Below, piece after piece: positions 1 to 5,732 of a stretch of DNA of 6,988 nt. A model generated the notes under the pieces. It worked only from the letters and a program-made list of their open reading frames with translations, was not told the origin of the DNA and made no database searches. Each line of letters opens with the position of its first letter. Positions within the stretch are counted from its first letter, which is position 1. This stretch comes from Clostridia bacterium (lineage in GTDB: Bacteria > Bacillota > Clostridia > Christensenellales > Aristaeellaceae), in NCBI GenBank assembly GCA_900754755.1, contig CAAEEC010000420.1:1-6988 (forward strand), written 5' to 3'. The translations under genes and the position numbers were made by a program.

Positions 1-2
1 AA

Positions 3-65
3 ACCAATGGCAGGGACGTGCAGCTTCGCGCGGCGGCCCGCGCGTCGGAGGAGGGCGTTTCCTGA
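3..65 (+). CDS. Possible 3' end of an upstream gene (partial, weak)
   Basis: One frame is open from the window edge to a TGA at 63-65. It reads as a hydrophilic, Ala/Arg/Glu-rich tail of 20 residues ending in ARASEEGVS. Its GC-rich codons (GCG, GCC, CGC, GAG, GGC) resemble those of the genes downstream, which is the only reason to think it is coding. The other two frames are also open here, so this is a guess. No family can be recognised from so short a piece. It would sit about 60 bases before sufC on the same strand and could be the preceding gene of the same operon. Confidence 0.25.
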   Translation, partial: TNGRDVQLRAAARASEEGVS

Positions 66-125
66 ATCCTGGGATAGAAGTTTTGCCCCAATGGGCAATA
101 TCGCATACCGAAGAGAGGTTTTACC
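66..125 (+). promoter_or_regulatory. Leader of the sufCB operon, with small inverted repeat and RBS
   Basis: The stretch ahead of sufC holds a perfect 6-bp inverted repeat, TTGCCC-CAAT-GGGCAA at 83-98, and a modest ribosome binding site AGAGG at 114-118, seven bases before the ATG at 126. No convincing -35/-10 pair is visible, so the promoter may lie further upstream if this is an operon-internal gap. The inverted repeat could be a protein-binding site or a small RNA hairpin. It does not resemble an IscR-type site that I can recognise. A GC-only 7-bp stem also occurs at 27-44 but lacks a following T-tract. Confidence 0.3.
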
Positions 126-884
126 ATGCTTAGCTTGAAACACATTGCTCTCGATTTGCCAGATGGCGCGGAATTGATTCGCGATATTTCGCTGGACATT
201 CCGGAAGACCGCGTAGTCGTGGTAACCGGCCCCAATGGGGGCGGGAAGACGACGCTTGCCAAATTGATTGCCGGCCTGCGGCAGCCGACGGCGGGCAGCA
301 TTAGCTTTGATGGACAGGACATTACGCACCTGGACATCACCAGCCGCGCTCGTTTGGGCATTGCGTATGCGTTTCAACAGCCGGTGCACTTCAAAGGACT
401 CCGGGCGCGGGATATTCTGGAACTGGCGGCGGGCAAGCCGCTGGGGGAGCAGGAGTTGTGCGCTTATCTGGCACAGGTGGGTTTGTGTGCCAATGAATAC
501 ATGGATCGCGAGCTGAATGCGAGCCTGTCCGGCGGCGAAATGAAGCGCATTGAGATCGCTTCTGTGCTGGCGCGCGGCGCCAAGCTATCCATCTTTGATG
601 AGCCGGAGGCGGGAATCGACCTGTGGAGCTTTTCGCGGCTGGTAGAAACCTTTCAAGATTTGCGTAGCAGTGGAAAGGGCGGACTGATGATCATTTCTCA
701 CCAGGAGCGGATTCTTTCCATTGCGGATGAAATCATTGTGATCGCGAATGGCCGCGTGCGCGCGCATGGCCCAAAGGATGAGATCCTGCCGGGTCTGCTC
801 ACGGATGAGCGGTCTGCCCGTTGCCCGTTGGGAAAGGAGGATGCGCGCGTATTAAGAAGATTACAGACGCGCTATTGCGCCTGA
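126..884 (+). CDS. sufC: SufC-like Fe-S cluster assembly ATPase (minimal SufCB/SMS type)
   Basis: This cytosolic ABC-type ATPase of 252 residues should power the Fe-S scaffold encoded next to it. Visible motifs in order are Walker A GPNGGGKTT (about residues 35-43), Q-loop AFQQP (about 82-86), signature LSGGEMKR (about 134-141), Walker B with catalytic Glu LSIFDEPEAGID (about 154-165) and H-loop ISHQ (about 190-193). There are no membrane segments, and length matches SufC (about 250). The Walker B continuation EPEAGIDLWSF differs from the DEIDSGLD of classical SufC and is, from memory, typical of the two-component SufC/SufB pairs of clostridia and archaea (called SMS or SmsCB). The ATG at 126 has AGAGG seven bases upstream. 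The 3' end overlaps the start region of the SufB gene, so translation is probably coupled. An unrelated importer ATPase is less likely because of the SufB partner. Confidence 0.9.
   Translation: MLSLKHIALDLPDGAELIRDISLDIPEDRVVVVTGPNGGGKTTLAKLIAGLRQPTAGSISFDGQDITHLDITSRARLGIAYAFQQPVHFKGLRARDILELAAGKPLGEQELCAYLAQVGLCANEYMDRELNASLSGGEMKRIEIASVLARGAKLSIFDEPEAGIDLWSFSRLVETFQDLRSSGKGGLMIISHQERILSIADEIIVIANGRVRAHGPKDEILPGLLTDERSARCPLGKEDARVLRRLQTRYCA
833..840 (+). promoter_or_regulatory. Strong ribosome binding site of sufB, inside sufC
   Basis: AAAGGAGG is an eight-base match to the anti-Shine-Dalgarno sequence and lies within the last codons of sufC. It decides the start of the SufB gene: measured from its end, the ATG at 841 has zero spacing and is out of frame, while ATT at 851 has ten bases and is in frame. 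Confidence 0.75.
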
Positions 885-1768
885 TTTCAGATTTTTCCGG
901 GGAATTCAAAGGAGCCTTTAACCTGCGGGAAGATGGGGAATGCGCCGGGCGGATGTCCTCGAAAAATATACATATTGAATCCAAACAGGATGCGCCAGGC
1001 TTGGTGATTCGCGTTTTGCCGGGTACAAAGGGCGAAACCGTATACATTCCGGCCTGCGTGACGCATGGTGGCGTAGACGATCTGGTGTACAACGATTTTC
1101 TCATTGGCGAAGGCGCGGATGTGACCATCGTCGCGGGTTGTGGCGTGCACGCTGAAGAGGGAGAAGAGGCGCGCCACAATGGCATTCATCGCTTTTTTGT
1201 GGAAAAAGGCGCGCATGTGCTCTATGAAGAAAAGCACATTGGTACGGGCGCGCCCAGCGCGGATCGGCGGATTGATCCGGTAACAAGCATCTTTTTGGAT
1301 GAAGACGCTCGCTTGGAAATGGATACTGTGCAGTTGCGCGGCGTGCATAGCACCACGCGCAAAACCACGGCTGTGCTCAAGGCGCGCGCCAATCTTGTGG
1401 TGCGCGAGCGCATTTTAACCGATGCCGATGAAACCGCGCGCACAGATTTCGAAGTCACTCTGGAAGGCGAAGATTCTGGCGCGGATCTCGTTTCCCGCTC
1501 GGTTGCCCGAGGACAGTCGCACCAGGAATTCCATTCTGTGATTCGCGGCAAAAACCGCTGCAATGGGCATTCGGAGTGCGACGCTTTGTTGGCGGAAAAT
1601 GGCACGGTGATGGCTGCCCCGGCGCTGGATGCCCTGCATGGCGACGCGGCGTTGATTCATGAGGCCGCCATTGGGAAAATTGCGGGCGAGCAGATCATGA
1701 AATTGCAGCCCCTGGGCTTGACGGAGGCAGAGGCAGAAGAAAAGATCATTGCTGGATTCCTCTCCTAG
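851..1768 (+). CDS. sufB: SufB/SufD-family Fe-S cluster scaffold, probable ATT start
   Basis: This protein pairs with the SufC-like ATPase to build Fe-S clusters in the cytosol. It has about 305 residues, shorter than E. coli SufB (about 495), as expected for the minimal SufBC type. The C-terminal beta-helix core is recognisable: GHSECDALL holds the Cys equivalent to the SufB core cysteine, and HEAAIGKIAGEQ holds the conserved Glu region. Both are intact, so it looks functional. Start choice: the full-strength site AAAGGAGG lies at 833-840, and the only start-like codon in frame at proper distance is ATT at 851, giving (M)KKITDALLRLISD, which fits the N-terminus I recall for relatives. TTG at 821 lies before the site with no RBS; the ATG at 841 is out of frame and ends after four codons. 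TTG 875 or ATG 953 would remove conserved sequence. The gene overlaps sufC by 34 bases. Confidence 0.85.
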   Translation: MKKITDALLRLISDFSGEFKGAFNLREDGECAGRMSSKNIHIESKQDAPGLVIRVLPGTKGETVYIPACVTHGGVDDLVYNDFLIGEGADVTIVAGCGVHAEEGEEARHNGIHRFFVEKGAHVLYEEKHIGTGAPSADRRIDPVTSIFLDEDARLEMDTVQLRGVHSTTRKTTAVLKARANLVVRERILTDADETARTDFEVTLEGEDSGADLVSRSVARGQSHQEFHSVIRGKNRCNGHSECDALLAENGTVMAAPALDALHGDAALIHEAAIGKIAGEQIMKLQPLGLTEAEAEEKIIAGFLS

Positions 1769-2009
1769 GGTGTGTTTCTCCATTCGAGGGGATACATTTT
1801 CGGCATCTTGTTCGTGCAAGGCTTCGTCTTCAAACCTCGATTTCCCTCCAGGAAACCTTCTGTTTTCCTCCTTGCCCTGCACGAAAATCTGCTCGAAACT
1901 GCACCCATCTTCCACTTGACTTTTTATTTGCAGGCTTTAGAAACACATCCTAAAGCGTTTTGCGTTGGCGATTTTTGTGCTCCGAAGCTCTGTTCAAAAC
2001 GGGGGTTCA
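1769..2009. other. Non-coding stretch between sufB and the ISL3 remnant
   Basis: No convincing gene is seen here on either strand; the open frames lack RBS and family resemblance. The + strand is pyrimidine-rich with several T-runs. Structure is present: an 8-bp inverted repeat TTCGTGCA at 1811-1818 with TGCACGAA at 1878-1885, a small internal hairpin TTTCC-CTCCA-GGAAA around 1840-1855, and a 7-bp hairpin at 1934-1956. These may be operon-end RNA structure or remains of mobile DNA. Confidence 0.5.
1934..1960 (+). terminator. Candidate weak terminator after sufCB
   Basis: The 7-bp perfect stem GCTTTAG / CTAAAGC (1934-1940 and 1950-1956) with a nine-base loop is followed by GTTTT. The stem is AT-rich and the T-run short, so it is at best a weak intrinsic terminator. 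It lies 166 bases beyond the SufB stop codon. Confidence 0.3.
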
Positions 2010-2037
2010 GACCGTTGACAAGGATCCGTCAACGGTC
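2010..2037. repeat. Perfect 10-bp inverted repeat at the edge of the ISL3 remnant
   Basis: GACCGTTGAC (2010-2019) pairs perfectly with GTCAACGGTC (2028-2037) around the eight-base loop AAGGATCC. The stop codon of the minus-strand transposase remnant (complement of 2029-2031) lies inside the right arm. It could be the transposase gene's own terminator hairpin, a subterminal IS structure, or an unrelated palindromic repeat. No strong T-run follows directly on either strand. Confidence 0.7.
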
Positions 2038-2300
2038 AAACAATTTTTGGCTTCTTGACGGAAAGCTGAGGGATGAGGCGGAATGAGCCGGCAAGGCGAG
2101 ATAGCGAGTGAGAGTGAAGAAGTAGCCGTCATCCCTATAACCGTAGCCAATGCGCTTGACGACCTTGATTGTATGATTGAAGCCTCCAGCTTACCAGTGC
2201 TGATCGGGAAAACGGCGTGGGCGATGCGTCCATCCAGGCGGGATCGTTTCCATTCGGCGAACTCAAAAATGCTGGATATTGATTTGAGCCAAAAAGACCA
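2029..2300 (-). pseudogene. ISL3-family transposase, C-terminal remnant (frameshifted)
   Basis: Read on the minus strand, 2183 down to 2029 gives GFNHTIKVVKRIGYGYRDD followed by GYFF and a TGA. This matches the conserved end of ISL3-family (IS204/IS1001/IS1165) DDE transposases, whose usual form is LEGxNNKIKxxKRxAYGFRDDxYFF. Just upstream, in another frame, lie FAEWKRSRLDGRIAH and PISTGKLE, which belong immediately before that motif. The two pieces join if one G is restored near 2183, so there is a one-base deletion. Further upstream the reading breaks at stop codons (beyond about 2300). Only roughly the last 90 residues of a protein normally above 400 residues remain, with the catalytic Asp residues lost. 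The element is dead. The insertion ends cannot be placed with confidence. Family recognition is from memory of the motif. Confidence 0.8.
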
Positions 2301-2352
2301 TCGCAGAACCTTTCACACGCAGATACTTCACGACATTCTGGAGGTATGGGCC

Positions 2353-3069
2353 ATGAAAATTGTAGTCATAAATGGTACAGAAAAGCGAGGTGTAACCCAC
2401 CGTTTAAAAGAGATGTTTTTGAATGAGTTTGGCGATAGGGCGGGGATTACAGAATATTATCTCCCAAGGGACTGCCCGAGCTTCTGCATGGGATGCACAA
2501 ATTGCATTTCAAAGGGCGAAAAAACCTGCAAGGACGCTGAACGTATTGGGAAAATTGAAAGATCTATTTTGGAAGCGGACTTGATTGTAATGACCTCGCC
2601 TGCATATGTATTTCACGCTACGGGTGCGATGAAAGCGCTTCTTGACCATCTTGCTTATCGCTGGATGCCGCATCGCCCTGCTCCTGAAATGTTTGGAAAG
2701 CGGGCCGTTATCATAACGCAATGCTTAGGCAGCGGAGCAAAATCTGCGGCGAAAGACATAAAGCACAGTTTATCCTGGTGGGGAATTTCTAAAATCGGGA
2801 TATTTACCGGGGCGTTGATGAGCGATATCGCCTGGGACAAGCTGCCGCAAAAGAAGCAGTCCGCGCTTATAGGCAAGATAAAGCGGCTGGCACGAAGGTT
2901 TGCCCGCATGGATTATGCCAAAGGAGCACATACAAATCCAATTACAAAGGTTAAATTTATATTGTGCAGATGCATGCAAAAACATTTACGCCAATTAGGC
3001 GCCGAACACCTTGATGGAAAGTATTGGGCAGAACAGGGGTGGCTCGACGGTGCCAGACCGTGGAAATAG
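2353..3069 (+). CDS. Flavodoxin-fold iron-sulfur flavoprotein / NAD(P)H-dependent FMN oxidoreductase
   Basis: This predicted cytosolic FMN-binding redox protein has 238 residues. The N-terminus MKIVVINGTEKRG is the first beta strand and phosphate loop of the NADPH-dependent FMN reductase/flavodoxin-2 fold. TSPAYVFHATGAMKALLDHL (about 81-100) is the flavin-contacting segment of that family. Cysteines at about 45, 48, 51 and 59 form C-X2-C-X2-C-X7-C, the compact motif that binds a 4Fe-4S cluster in Isf proteins; a fifth Cys lies at 41. The C-terminus is basic, about 40 residues longer than the shortest relatives, and contains a CRC pair. The ATG at 2353 has GGAGG eight bases upstream. The frame stays open back to 2083, but that extension is antisense to the transposase remnant and is not part of the gene. 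The electron donor and acceptor are unknown. Confidence 0.85.
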   Translation: MKIVVINGTEKRGVTHRLKEMFLNEFGDRAGITEYYLPRDCPSFCMGCTNCISKGEKTCKDAERIGKIERSILEADLIVMTSPAYVFHATGAMKALLDHLAYRWMPHRPAPEMFGKRAVIITQCLGSGAKSAAKDIKHSLSWWGISKIGIFTGALMSDIAWDKLPQKKQSALIGKIKRLARRFARMDYAKGAHTNPITKVKFILCRCMQKHLRQLGAEHLDGKYWAEQGWLDGARPWK

Positions 3070-3213
3070 TCTGTGTTTGTAGGAAGAAACACCTCCGCAA
3101 CCGCAGGTTGACACATTTCAAGCCGTCGTTTGGTGGTGCGCAACCTTTGAAAAGAGTATTCTATACATAGCAATGGGCCGATTGCATCACAGCATCCAAT
3201 GGAGGTATTGGGT
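3070..3213 (+). promoter_or_regulatory. Intergenic region ahead of the XRE gene
   Basis: The gap holds a tight inverted repeat CAACC-GCA-GGTTG (3098-3110), a weaker GTGTTT/AAACAC pair (3073-3078 and 3087-3092), and a possible -10 element TATACA (3163-3168) with no good -35 partner. A further CAACCT copy sits at 3141-3146. Such short palindromes just upstream of an XRE gene are reasonable operator candidates for autoregulation, but this is inference. The ribosome binding site GGAGGT at 3201-3206 is seven bases before the ATG at 3214. Confidence 0.35.
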
Positions 3214-4200
3214 ATGATTTTGGCGGATAAGATCATTCGATTGAGGAAAAGAAACGGCTGGTCTCAGGAAGAACTGGCCGAAAAGATGAACGTATCTCGT
3301 CAGGCGGTGTCCAAGTGGGAAAGTGCGCAGACGATTCCTGATCTTGAAAAGATTTTGCTGCTTAGCAGTTTGTTTGGCGTAACGACCGATTATCTTCTCA
3401 AGGACGAAATGGAAGATGAGGAATTCACTGATGAAACGGATTTTTCTGTGAAACGGATTACTTTGTCGCAGGCAGACGATTTTTTACAATGGAGAAAGTC
3501 GGCATCCATACAAATTGCCGCAGCCACGTTTCTCTGCGTGATTGCGGTAATCCCGCTCCTGCTTTTGGGCACGGCATCCACCGTTCCCGCTTTCTCTCTA
3601 TCGGGAAATGTTGCAGGGAGCATCGGACTTGTTTCCATGTTTGTTTTCGTTGCGATTGCAGCAACGATGTTTTTGCGCTGCGGGTTTAAAAATGCGCCAT
3701 ATGAATTCATTGATAAGGAGCCTTTTGAAATAGAATATGGCGTCGCGAGCATGGTTAAGGAAAGGCAAAAAGAATACAGGAGCGCTTATGCCAGAAGCAA
3801 TATCATTGCCACCGGTATTTGCATCCTCTCGCCTGTCCCTCTGCTTGTCGGTGCGTTTACAGAAAACGAATTTTTGGTCGTCATCATGCTGGCAATTACT
3901 TTGTTGTTTGCCGGAATTGGCGCGGGAATGTTTATTGCAGCCGGCGGCCGATGGGCAAGTATGCAGAAGCTGCTGAAAGAGGGCGAGTATGCCCCTCAGG
4001 AAATCCGGAAAAGCCGAACCCAGGAAACAGTCGCAACGGCGTACTGGCTGTCGGCAACAGCAATATATCTTGCCTGGAGCTTTTTAACAGATGCCTGGGA
4101 GACGACTTGGATTGTGTGGCCGGTGGCTGGAGTTCTGTTTGCAGGCGTTATGGCGATCTGCCGGTTGCTCATAGACAAGAAAAATGGCTCCGATCTCTAA
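3214..4200 (+). CDS. XRE-family DNA-binding protein fused to a six-helix membrane domain
   Basis: The protein has 328 residues. Residues about 5-62 are a Cro/C1-type helix-turn-helix, with the family core WSQEELAEKMNVSRQAVSKW and a following PDLEKILLLSSLFGVTTDYLL. An acidic linker (about 65-80) leads to a hydrophobic part with about six candidate transmembrane segments, near residues 99-121, 133-156, 197-215, 221-246, 275-293 and 297-318, ending in a short basic tail. This suggests a membrane-anchored one-component regulator sensing an envelope or membrane signal; no enzyme or ligand domain is visible. The frame allows an ATG at 3199, but that lies before the RBS GGAGGT (3201-3206), so 3214 is preferred. 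It lies 144 bases after the flavoprotein gene on the same strand, and the two may be functionally linked. Target and signal are unknown. Confidence 0.85.
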   Translation: MILADKIIRLRKRNGWSQEELAEKMNVSRQAVSKWESAQTIPDLEKILLLSSLFGVTTDYLLKDEMEDEEFTDETDFSVKRITLSQADDFLQWRKSASIQIAAATFLCVIAVIPLLLLGTASTVPAFSLSGNVAGSIGLVSMFVFVAIAATMFLRCGFKNAPYEFIDKEPFEIEYGVASMVKERQKEYRSAYARSNIIATGICILSPVPLLVGAFTENEFLVVIMLAITLLFAGIGAGMFIAAGGRWASMQKLLKEGEYAPQEIRKSRTQETVATAYWLSATAIYLAWSFLTDAWETTWIVWPVAGVLFAGVMAICRLLIDKKNGSDL

Positions 4201-4400
4201 CCCCCCAGCAAGCAAAGCGGCATGGCGGAGGCCATGATTTTCTTTGTCCTTCGCGAAGGAGCATTCAATGGTTTTTTTCGCTGCGTATAGGCGCTTTTGC
4301 CCTTGATCGTTTTTGCAAGGGCCGTTGCGCTGTCCAGTGCATTCTGCCACACGTGTCTTTGCCAAATGCTTGCGCCAAAGTATTCCATTTGCCTTGAGCA
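4201..4400 (-). pseudogene. IS1182-type (DDE_Tnp_1_6) transposase, C-terminal remnant (frameshifted)
   Basis: On the minus strand one frame reads QRHVWQNALDSATALAKTI followed by KGKSAYTQRK (about 4363-4277). The adjacent frame continues KTIECSFAKDKENHGLRHA (about 4276-4220). Together they match the C-terminal signature of IS1182-type transposases, usually RHVW...KGKxxYxxRKETIERSFADxKExHGLRYA. The frames meet at a run of seven T (4272-4278; A7 on the coding strand), where one base is missing. Upstream, toward 4440, the match fades through a Cys-poor degenerate stretch. Downstream the similarity stops at about 4200, exactly where the XRE gene ends, so the usual final segment LRGLxKVxxQxLLTAACQN is missing. 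The element is a dead fragment. Both borders are estimates; the family call is from memory of the motif. Confidence 0.75.
4221..4246 (+). terminator. Candidate weak terminator after the XRE gene
   Basis: CATGGC-GGAG-GCCATG (4221-4236) is a perfect 6-bp stem with a four-base loop, followed by ATTTTCTTT. It lies 20 bases past the XRE stop codon. The sequence belongs to the antisense side of the IS1182 remnant, so any terminator activity would be borrowed. The stem is short and the T-run interrupted. Confidence 0.3.
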
Positions 4401-4520
4401 GGGTGCGGGCTTTGCTCTCGCAGTAGCATTGTCGATAGGCTTGGCCCTATGATTGTTTGCAGTCAAATTTGTACAATCATGCCTTCCTTGGTATTCTATT
4501 GCCATTGCGGCTGGCGGGTA
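4401..4520. other. Stretch without a clear gene before the URO-D promoter
   Basis: No supported gene is seen. On the minus strand the sequence may continue the degraded transposase for some tens of codons without recognisable motifs. ATGATTGT at 4449-4456 and ACAATCAT at 4473-4480 form an 8-bp inverted repeat with a 16-base loop about 40 bases ahead of the promoter; this could be an IS edge or an operator, and neither can be shown. Confidence 0.35.
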
Positions 4521-4549
4521 TTGCGTGTAGAAAAAACTTTTGCTATAAT
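4521..4549 (+). promoter_or_regulatory. Sigma-70-type promoter of the URO-D-like operon
   Basis: A perfect -10 TATAAT (4544-4549) is preceded by TGC, making an extended -10. With a 17-base spacer, TTGCGT (4521-4526) serves as a -35 matching three of six consensus bases. Transcription would begin near 4556, leaving a leader of about 50 bases before the GTG at 4607. It is the clearest promoter in the window and sits between the IS1182 remnant and the first URO-D-like gene. Confidence 0.7.
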
Positions 4550-4606
4550 ACTTTTGGCGCAAGGAAAGAATTGCGCGGATATGGGTTGGAAACGGAGGTA
4601 TGCGCC

Positions 4607-5713
4607 GTGTGGGAAGTGGATGTAGATCGTTTCTGGAAAGAGGATGAAATTGCGCATCGCGACAATTGCTTTTTTCAGGGCCGGCAGGTGGCGCTGGGAA
4701 TCCGCATGAGCGATGAATGTGTATTTGCCGAATTGGGAGAACCAGGCGCGCCGTGGGGCTATACGCCGCTGGCCAGGCGCGTAGAATTGAATAAGCGATA
4801 CAACGATAAGGCGGAAAAAATCGTGGGGAAACGGCTTCTGCGCGAAGAGTTTTTGCCGGAAGACGCGGCGTTTCCGCCAGTAAAGCGCATCGGAGAAGTG
4901 TTTGGCAGCGAATATATCATGCACAACGACACCGAATGGCTTACCCAATCGATTGAAGACGCCCAGGCGCTGGAAGAACGGCTGGATCAAGTGGAAAAAA
5001 TGGATTTGCGCGCGTTTATGCTGCCGCCCAACTGGGAAAGCGAAAAACGCCGCATTTATGAAACCTATGGCTTGCGGCCAGCCCCGATGCGGCATGTGCG
5101 CGGCCCGGTCACGTTGGCCTGTTCTCTGATGGGTACCACGGAGTTTCTGTATTTTTTGGTTGATGAGCCGGGGCTTGCCGCGCGATTTTCCCGCGTGATT
5201 GGCGATGTGATCATTCGCATGGCGGAAATTATGGACGAAGAAGCAGGCACCCAGCAGCGGCGCGGTTTTTCCTTTGCCGATGACAATTGTTGCCTGCTTT
5301 CGCCGGAGATGTACGAAGCGTTTGGCTATCCGATTTTGAAACGCGTGTTCGAACGTTTTTCTCCAGATGTGACAGATTCGCGCTATCAGCATTCGGATAG
5401 CGCCATGGGGCATTTGTTGCCGATATTGGGCAGGCTGAATTTGAACGGCGTAAATTTTGGCCCCACGGTGCTGGTGCCTGAAATCCGCAAATATTTGCCG
5501 CAAGCACGCATTGACGGCTGTATTTCGCCCATGGACTTTATGCGCAACGATGAAGACGCCTTGCGCGCCCAGGTGAAACGGGATTTTTTGGACGATGTGA
5601 AATATGGCGGCGTCAATTTGTCCACCGCCGGTTCCATCAACAATGGAAGTTTGCTCACGAGCATGCGCCTGATTATGTCTGTCATTCAGGCCATGGGGGA
5701 TGGGGCGCAATAA
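4607..5713 (+). CDS. URO-D/MtaA-fold protein, first of a tandem pair
   Basis: The protein has 368 residues and belongs to the uroporphyrinogen decarboxylase-like superfamily (COG0407), which includes HemE and the corrinoid methyltransferases MtaA/MtbA. Family features are RGPVTLACSLMGTTEFLYFL (about 165-184), DDNCCLLSPEMY (about 225-236) and the C-terminal GGVNLSTAGSINNGSLL with a final helix. The MtaA-type zinc motif H-X-C is not seen; the equivalent position reads QHSDSAMGH (about 261-269). The HemE N-terminal signature is absent. It probably acts in the cytosol on methylated or aromatic substrates, but the reaction is unknown. Start: RBS GGAGGT (4594-4599) is followed by an ATG at 4600 that is out of frame and stops quickly; the in-frame GTG at 4607 has seven-base spacing. 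An open frame reaching 4457 runs across the promoter and is not coding. The next gene starts 19 bases after its stop. Confidence 0.8.
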   Translation: MWEVDVDRFWKEDEIAHRDNCFFQGRQVALGIRMSDECVFAELGEPGAPWGYTPLARRVELNKRYNDKAEKIVGKRLLREEFLPEDAAFPPVKRIGEVFGSEYIMHNDTEWLTQSIEDAQALEERLDQVEKMDLRAFMLPPNWESEKRRIYETYGLRPAPMRHVRGPVTLACSLMGTTEFLYFLVDEPGLAARFSRVIGDVIIRMAEIMDEEAGTQQRRGFSFADDNCCLLSPEMYEAFGYPILKRVFERFSPDVTDSRYQHSDSAMGHLLPILGRLNLNGVNFGPTVLVPEIRKYLPQARIDGCISPMDFMRNDEDALRAQVKRDFLDDVKYGGVNLSTAGSINNGSLLTSMRLIMSVIQAMGDGAQ

Positions 5714-5732
5714 GAGGTTTGGAGGAATGGGT

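Noticed and set aside
841..855. A four-codon mini-ORF (ATG to TAA) overlapping the sufB start, possible upstream regulatory ORF.
   Set aside because: Its ATG directly abuts the RBS with no spacing, so initiation there is unlikely.
1415..1915. A 166-codon minus-strand open frame across the 3' end of sufB.
   Set aside because: Most of it is antisense to the conserved SufB core, and the rest has no recognisable motif.
1772..2086. A 104-codon + strand open frame between sufB and the flavoprotein.
   Set aside because: It has no RBS, its composition is unlike its neighbours, and it runs through the hairpin region and into the transposase remnant.
2083..2352. In-frame N-terminal extension of the flavoprotein, possibly a new domain.
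   Set aside because: There is no RBS at 2083, the strong RBS is at 2340-2344, and the opposite strand encodes ISL3 transposase motifs there.
4247..4260. A perfect 14-base palindrome TCCTTCGCGAAGGA, possible operator.
   Set aside because: It falls within the conserved transposase segment SFAKD of the IS1182 remnant, so it is most simply a by-product of that coding sequence.
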